A stretch of 42,239 bases of DNA. Source: Clostridia bacterium. Lineage in GTDB: Bacteria > Bacillota > Clostridia > Christensenellales > Aristaeellaceae. The notes beneath the pieces were generated by a model that made no database searches, had not been told where the DNA came from, and saw nothing but the letters and a program-made list of their open reading frames with translations. Each line of letters begins with the position of its first letter. Within the stretch, counting starts at the first letter, position 1. The stretch is taken from assembly GCA_017431365.1 (NCBI GenBank), contig JAFRLF010000121.1, positions 1-42,239 of the forward strand. The letters run 5' to 3'. Shown piece by piece: positions 40,289 to 42,239 of the stretch. Made by a program: the position numbers and the translations under genes.

Positions 40289-41410
40289 ATGAGCGGTTTA
40301 TTGCGGCTCAATCCCTTCAAACTCGGCTTCGGCCTCATGCGTCTGCCCAAACTGGCGGACGGAGAAATTGACGTACCCCAGGTCAAGGACATGGCGGATC
40401 ACTTCATTTCCGCGGGCGGCACGTATTTTGACACGGCTTACGTCTACGACGGCGGCAAGAGCGAGGCGGCCTTTAAGGCGGCGGTTGCCGATCGATATCC
40501 GAGGGACGCCTATACGCTCGCGACCAAGCTGCACGCCACGGCCGGCGGCGTCAGCGACGCGCAGAGCGCGAAGCAGGAGTTTTACACGAGCCTGGAGCGG
40601 ACGGGCGCGGGATACTTCGATTTTTATCTGCTCCACGCGATCCAGCGCTCCACAGTCGGTAAGTACGACGAGTACGGCCTGTGGGATTTTGTCCGTGAAC
40701 TGAAGAAAAAGGGCCTCGTGAAACATTGGGGCTTTTCCTTCCACGCGGATCCCGAACTGCTTGAAGAGCTGCTCGAGCGGAATCCGGACGCCGAATTCGT
40801 CCAGCTGCAGATCAATTACGCCGACTGGGAGAATCCGGGTGTCGCATCGCACAGGAATTGGGAGATCTGCCGCTCGCACGGCAAGCCCGTCGTCATCATG
40901 GAGCCGGTAAAGGGAGGCATTCTGGCCAATCCGATCCCCGAGGTGAAGGCCGTCTTCGACGGCGAGGGCAGCGGGCGCTCCTACGCCAGCTGGGCCCTGC
41001 GCTACGCTTTGGGACTTGACAACATCATGGCGGTCCTCAGCGGCATGAGCGATCTAGCCCAGATGGACGACAATCTGGCCACTGTGAAGAGCGCTCCCCT
41101 CACGGACGCCGAATACGGCCTGATCCGCCGGGCTCAGGAAGCTCTCAACGCGGACAAGACCATTCCGTGTACAGCGTGTCACTACTGCACGGCCGGATGT
41201 CCCATGGATATCCCCATTCCCGAGATATTCAACGTGATCAACCGCCGCAAGGGCAGTCCGGAGTTCCGCACGCTGAGAGAGTACTCGATCGTGACGCAGG
41301 GCAAGGGCAAGGCGAGCGACTGCGTCGCCTGCGGCCAGTGCGAGGGCATTTGCCCGCAGCATCTCGGCATCATCGAACTCCTGAAATCCTGCAGAGAGCT
41401 TGAAAAGTGA
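40289..41410 (+). CDS. Aldo/keto reductase with C-terminal two [4Fe-4S] ferredoxin domain
   Basis: A 373-residue oxidoreductase. The AKR barrel (about 1-285) has FGLMRLPK, the catalytic Tyr in YFDTAYVYDGGKSE, the catalytic Lys in LATKLHA and GFSFHADPELL. A ferredoxin module follows with Cys294, 297, 300, 304 (CTACHYCTAGCP) and Cys345, 348, 351, 355 (CVACGQCEGICP), enough for two [4Fe-4S] clusters. This is a common anaerobe type that probably couples reduction to ferredoxin or an iron-sulfur partner. The substrate is unknown. ATG 40289 is best spaced from AAGGAGG (9 bases); another ATG at 40283 is too close. An alpha/beta hydrolase follows after 37 bases. Confidence 0.93.
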   Translation: MSGLLRLNPFKLGFGLMRLPKLADGEIDVPQVKDMADHFISAGGTYFDTAYVYDGGKSEAAFKAAVADRYPRDAYTLATKLHATAGGVSDAQSAKQEFYTSLERTGAGYFDFYLLHAIQRSTVGKYDEYGLWDFVRELKKKGLVKHWGFSFHADPELLEELLERNPDAEFVQLQINYADWENPGVASHRNWEICRSHGKPVVIMEPVKGGILANPIPEVKAVFDGEGSGRSYASWALRYALGLDNIMAVLSGMSDLAQMDDNLATVKSAPLTDAEYGLIRRAQEALNADKTIPCTACHYCTAGCPMDIPIPEIFNVINRRKGSPEFRTLREYSIVTQGKGKASDCVACGQCEGICPQHLGIIELLKSCRELEK

Positions 41411-41447
41411 CGACGCGGCGCGGCGTCAGGGAGGAGGCGCTTAAGCG

Positions 41448-42116
41448 GTGAAACAGATCTGTTATGTTCAGGGCAATCTCGGACGGATATACGGAGAGCT
41501 CCTGCTCCCCGAAGGAGCCGGGCCGCATGAGCTCGTCGTGCTCAGCCACGGCTTCGGTGGCGACGGCTGGGGCAACGAGGATGTCGCGGATTACTTTGCG
41601 TCAAAGGGCTTCGCGGTGTACAACTTCGATTTTTGCGGAGGTGGGTACGGTTCCCGGAGCGACGGAGATATGCTGGACATGACTGTGCTGACCGAGGCGG
41701 AAGACCTTTCAGCCGTGATCGACGCGTTCAGGTTGGACGCGCGCTTTTCCGGGATCAGCCTGTGGGGCGCCAGCCAGGGCGGGTTCGTGTCGGCCTACGT
41801 GGCGGCCCGCCGTCCGGACGACGTCAAAAAGCTGGTGCTGGAGTTTCCGGCGATCGTGCTGCAGGACGACGCCCGGGCGAGAGCGAACGCGGACGGCTCC
41901 TTTCCCGCGACCAGCACGGTCTTTGGCAACGTCATCGGCCGCAAGTACAACGAGGACGCGACGTCCTTTGATCTGTACGACAGGATTGGAGCGTATCCTC
42001 ATCCGGTGCTCATCCTTCACGGCGACGCCGATCCCATCGTGCCGCTCAGCTATTCGCAGCGGGCTGTGAACGTCTTCCCGGACGCCGAGCTCATCGTCAT
42101 GAAAGCCTGCAAATAA
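41448..42116 (+). CDS. Alpha/beta hydrolase, 3'-truncated before its catalytic histidine
   Basis: A 222-residue serine hydrolase of the dienelactone hydrolase/acylaminoacyl-peptidase-like group. LVVLSHGFGGDG (oxyanion region), the nucleophile elbow GASQGG near 108-113 and the acid HGDADPIVP near 197 are intact. The last residues are ELIVMKACK and then a stop. Relatives continue here with a GxGHGF-type segment holding the catalytic histidine plus about 25 residues, so this copy lacks its third triad residue. The sequence after ATGAAAG changes character (AT-rich, palindromic). The best reading is a gene broken by insertion or rearrangement. It follows the aldo/keto reductase closely. A sequencing or assembly artefact cannot be excluded. 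Confidence 0.85.
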   Translation: MKQICYVQGNLGRIYGELLLPEGAGPHELVVLSHGFGGDGWGNEDVADYFASKGFAVYNFDFCGGGYGSRSDGDMLDMTVLTEAEDLSAVIDAFRLDARFSGISLWGASQGGFVSAYVAARRPDDVKKLVLEFPAIVLQDDARARANADGSFPATSTVFGNVIGRKYNEDATSFDLYDRIGAYPHPVLILHGDADPIVPLSYSQRAVNVFPDAELIVMKACK

Positions 42117-42150
42117 AAAGTCAATCTCCTGTGAGCTGAAAATTTGCAGG
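42106..42150 (+). repeat. 9-bp inverted repeat at the hydrolase break
   Basis: CCTGCAAAT (42106-42114) and ATTTGCAGG (42142-42150) are perfect inverted arms separated by 27 bases. The left arm begins exactly where the hydrolase loses family similarity. It may be the end or leader hairpin of an inserted element. Confidence 0.55.
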
Positions 42151-42167
42151 TGAAGGAGAGTGATGCA

Positions 42168-42239
42168 ATGAACGACAAACAGACCACCCGGAAAGGTGGT
42201 CAACGAGCAGGGGGTAGCACAGTCATCCTGTCGCGTCAA
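42168..42239 (+). CDS. Start of an unidentified gene, possibly in a mobile element (partial)
   Basis: ATG at 42168 follows AAGGAG by about 10 bases and opens a frame of 24 codons to the window edge, starting MNDKQTTRKGGQRAGGST. The product cannot be identified from so few residues. It lies about 60 bases after the hydrolase break, the sort of distance at which transposase or recombinase genes start within an element, but that is inference. Confidence 0.4.
   Translation, partial: MNDKQTTRKGGQRAGGSTVILSRQ

Noticed and set aside
42106..42239. Group II intron or known insertion-sequence end at the right edge
   Set aside because: No GTGYG intron start or recognised terminal repeat is visible, and only about 130 bases are available, so no element type is assigned.
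1..42239. CRISPR array, prophage genes, rRNA operon
   Set aside because: No regularly spaced direct repeats, phage structural genes or rRNA-like sequence were seen in the window.

Overview
The window is a 42.2 kb GC-rich, gene-dense bacterial chromosome segment. It looks like a high-GC member of the Clostridia. The evidence is the sepF-yggT-ylmH-divIVA-lspA-rluD order, electron-bifurcating NfnAB, phosphotransacetylase, a SpoIID/LytB protein, a methionine-synthase activation-domain protein, SD-led starts, sigma-A-type promoters with extended -10 elements, and two sites matching the sporulation sigma-H consensus. I cannot name a genus.

Layout: (1) 1-2.9 kb, minus strand: the N-terminal part of a P-type cation ATPase, then a yebC-murI operon. 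(2) 3.2-5.8 kb, plus: a partner-switching cassette with an RsbW/SpoIIAB-like kinase, two STAS proteins and a protein made of two degenerate kinase-like halves. (3) 5.9-9.05 kb: nfnA, nfnB and NAD kinase, which together make NADP and reduce it. A perfect bidirectional terminator separates them from (4) 9.1-14.4 kb, minus: an HtrA protease, a HAD phosphatase, a zinc-ribbon/transmembrane/peptidoglycan-binding protein and a small membrane protein. (5) 14.5-18.4 kb: tRNA-Arg(CCG), a TrmB-Nudix fusion, a RadC homologue that has lost its metal motif, a PfkB kinase (minus), a hotdog thioesterase and tRNA-Lys(CTT). (6) 18.5-21.5 kb: a MetH-activation-domain protein and two COG0523 (CobW-type) GTPases, one carrying a His/Asp/Glu tract. 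(7) 21.6-26.7 kb: pta and a secreted ComEC-like metallo-beta-lactamase protein on plus; a GH20 hexosaminidase and a MATE exporter on minus.

(8) 27-32.3 kb is the division cluster: HlyD-like protein, sepF, yggT, ylmH, divIVA (behind a sigma-H-type promoter), lspA and rluD. (9) 32.4-37.3 kb holds a PurF paralogue without its catalytic cysteine, a large secreted SpoIID protein with four SH3 repeats behind a second sigma-H-type promoter, and a TrmN6-like methyltransferase. (10) 37.3-42.2 kb holds a URO-D family protein (minus) with a palindrome in its promoter, a candidate 33-residue Cys peptide, a secreted GLUG-like protein, an unknown protein, a ferredoxin-type aldo/keto reductase and an alpha/beta hydrolase. 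The hydrolase stops just before its catalytic histidine, where a new sequence, possibly a mobile element, appears to begin and runs off the window.

The most notable observations are the matched sigma-H promoters of divIVA and the SpoIID gene, the truncated hydrolase at the right edge, the duplicated partner-switch protein, the paired CobW GTPases beside a corrinoid-type activation protein, and several enzyme homologues that have lost catalytic residues (RadC, PurF).
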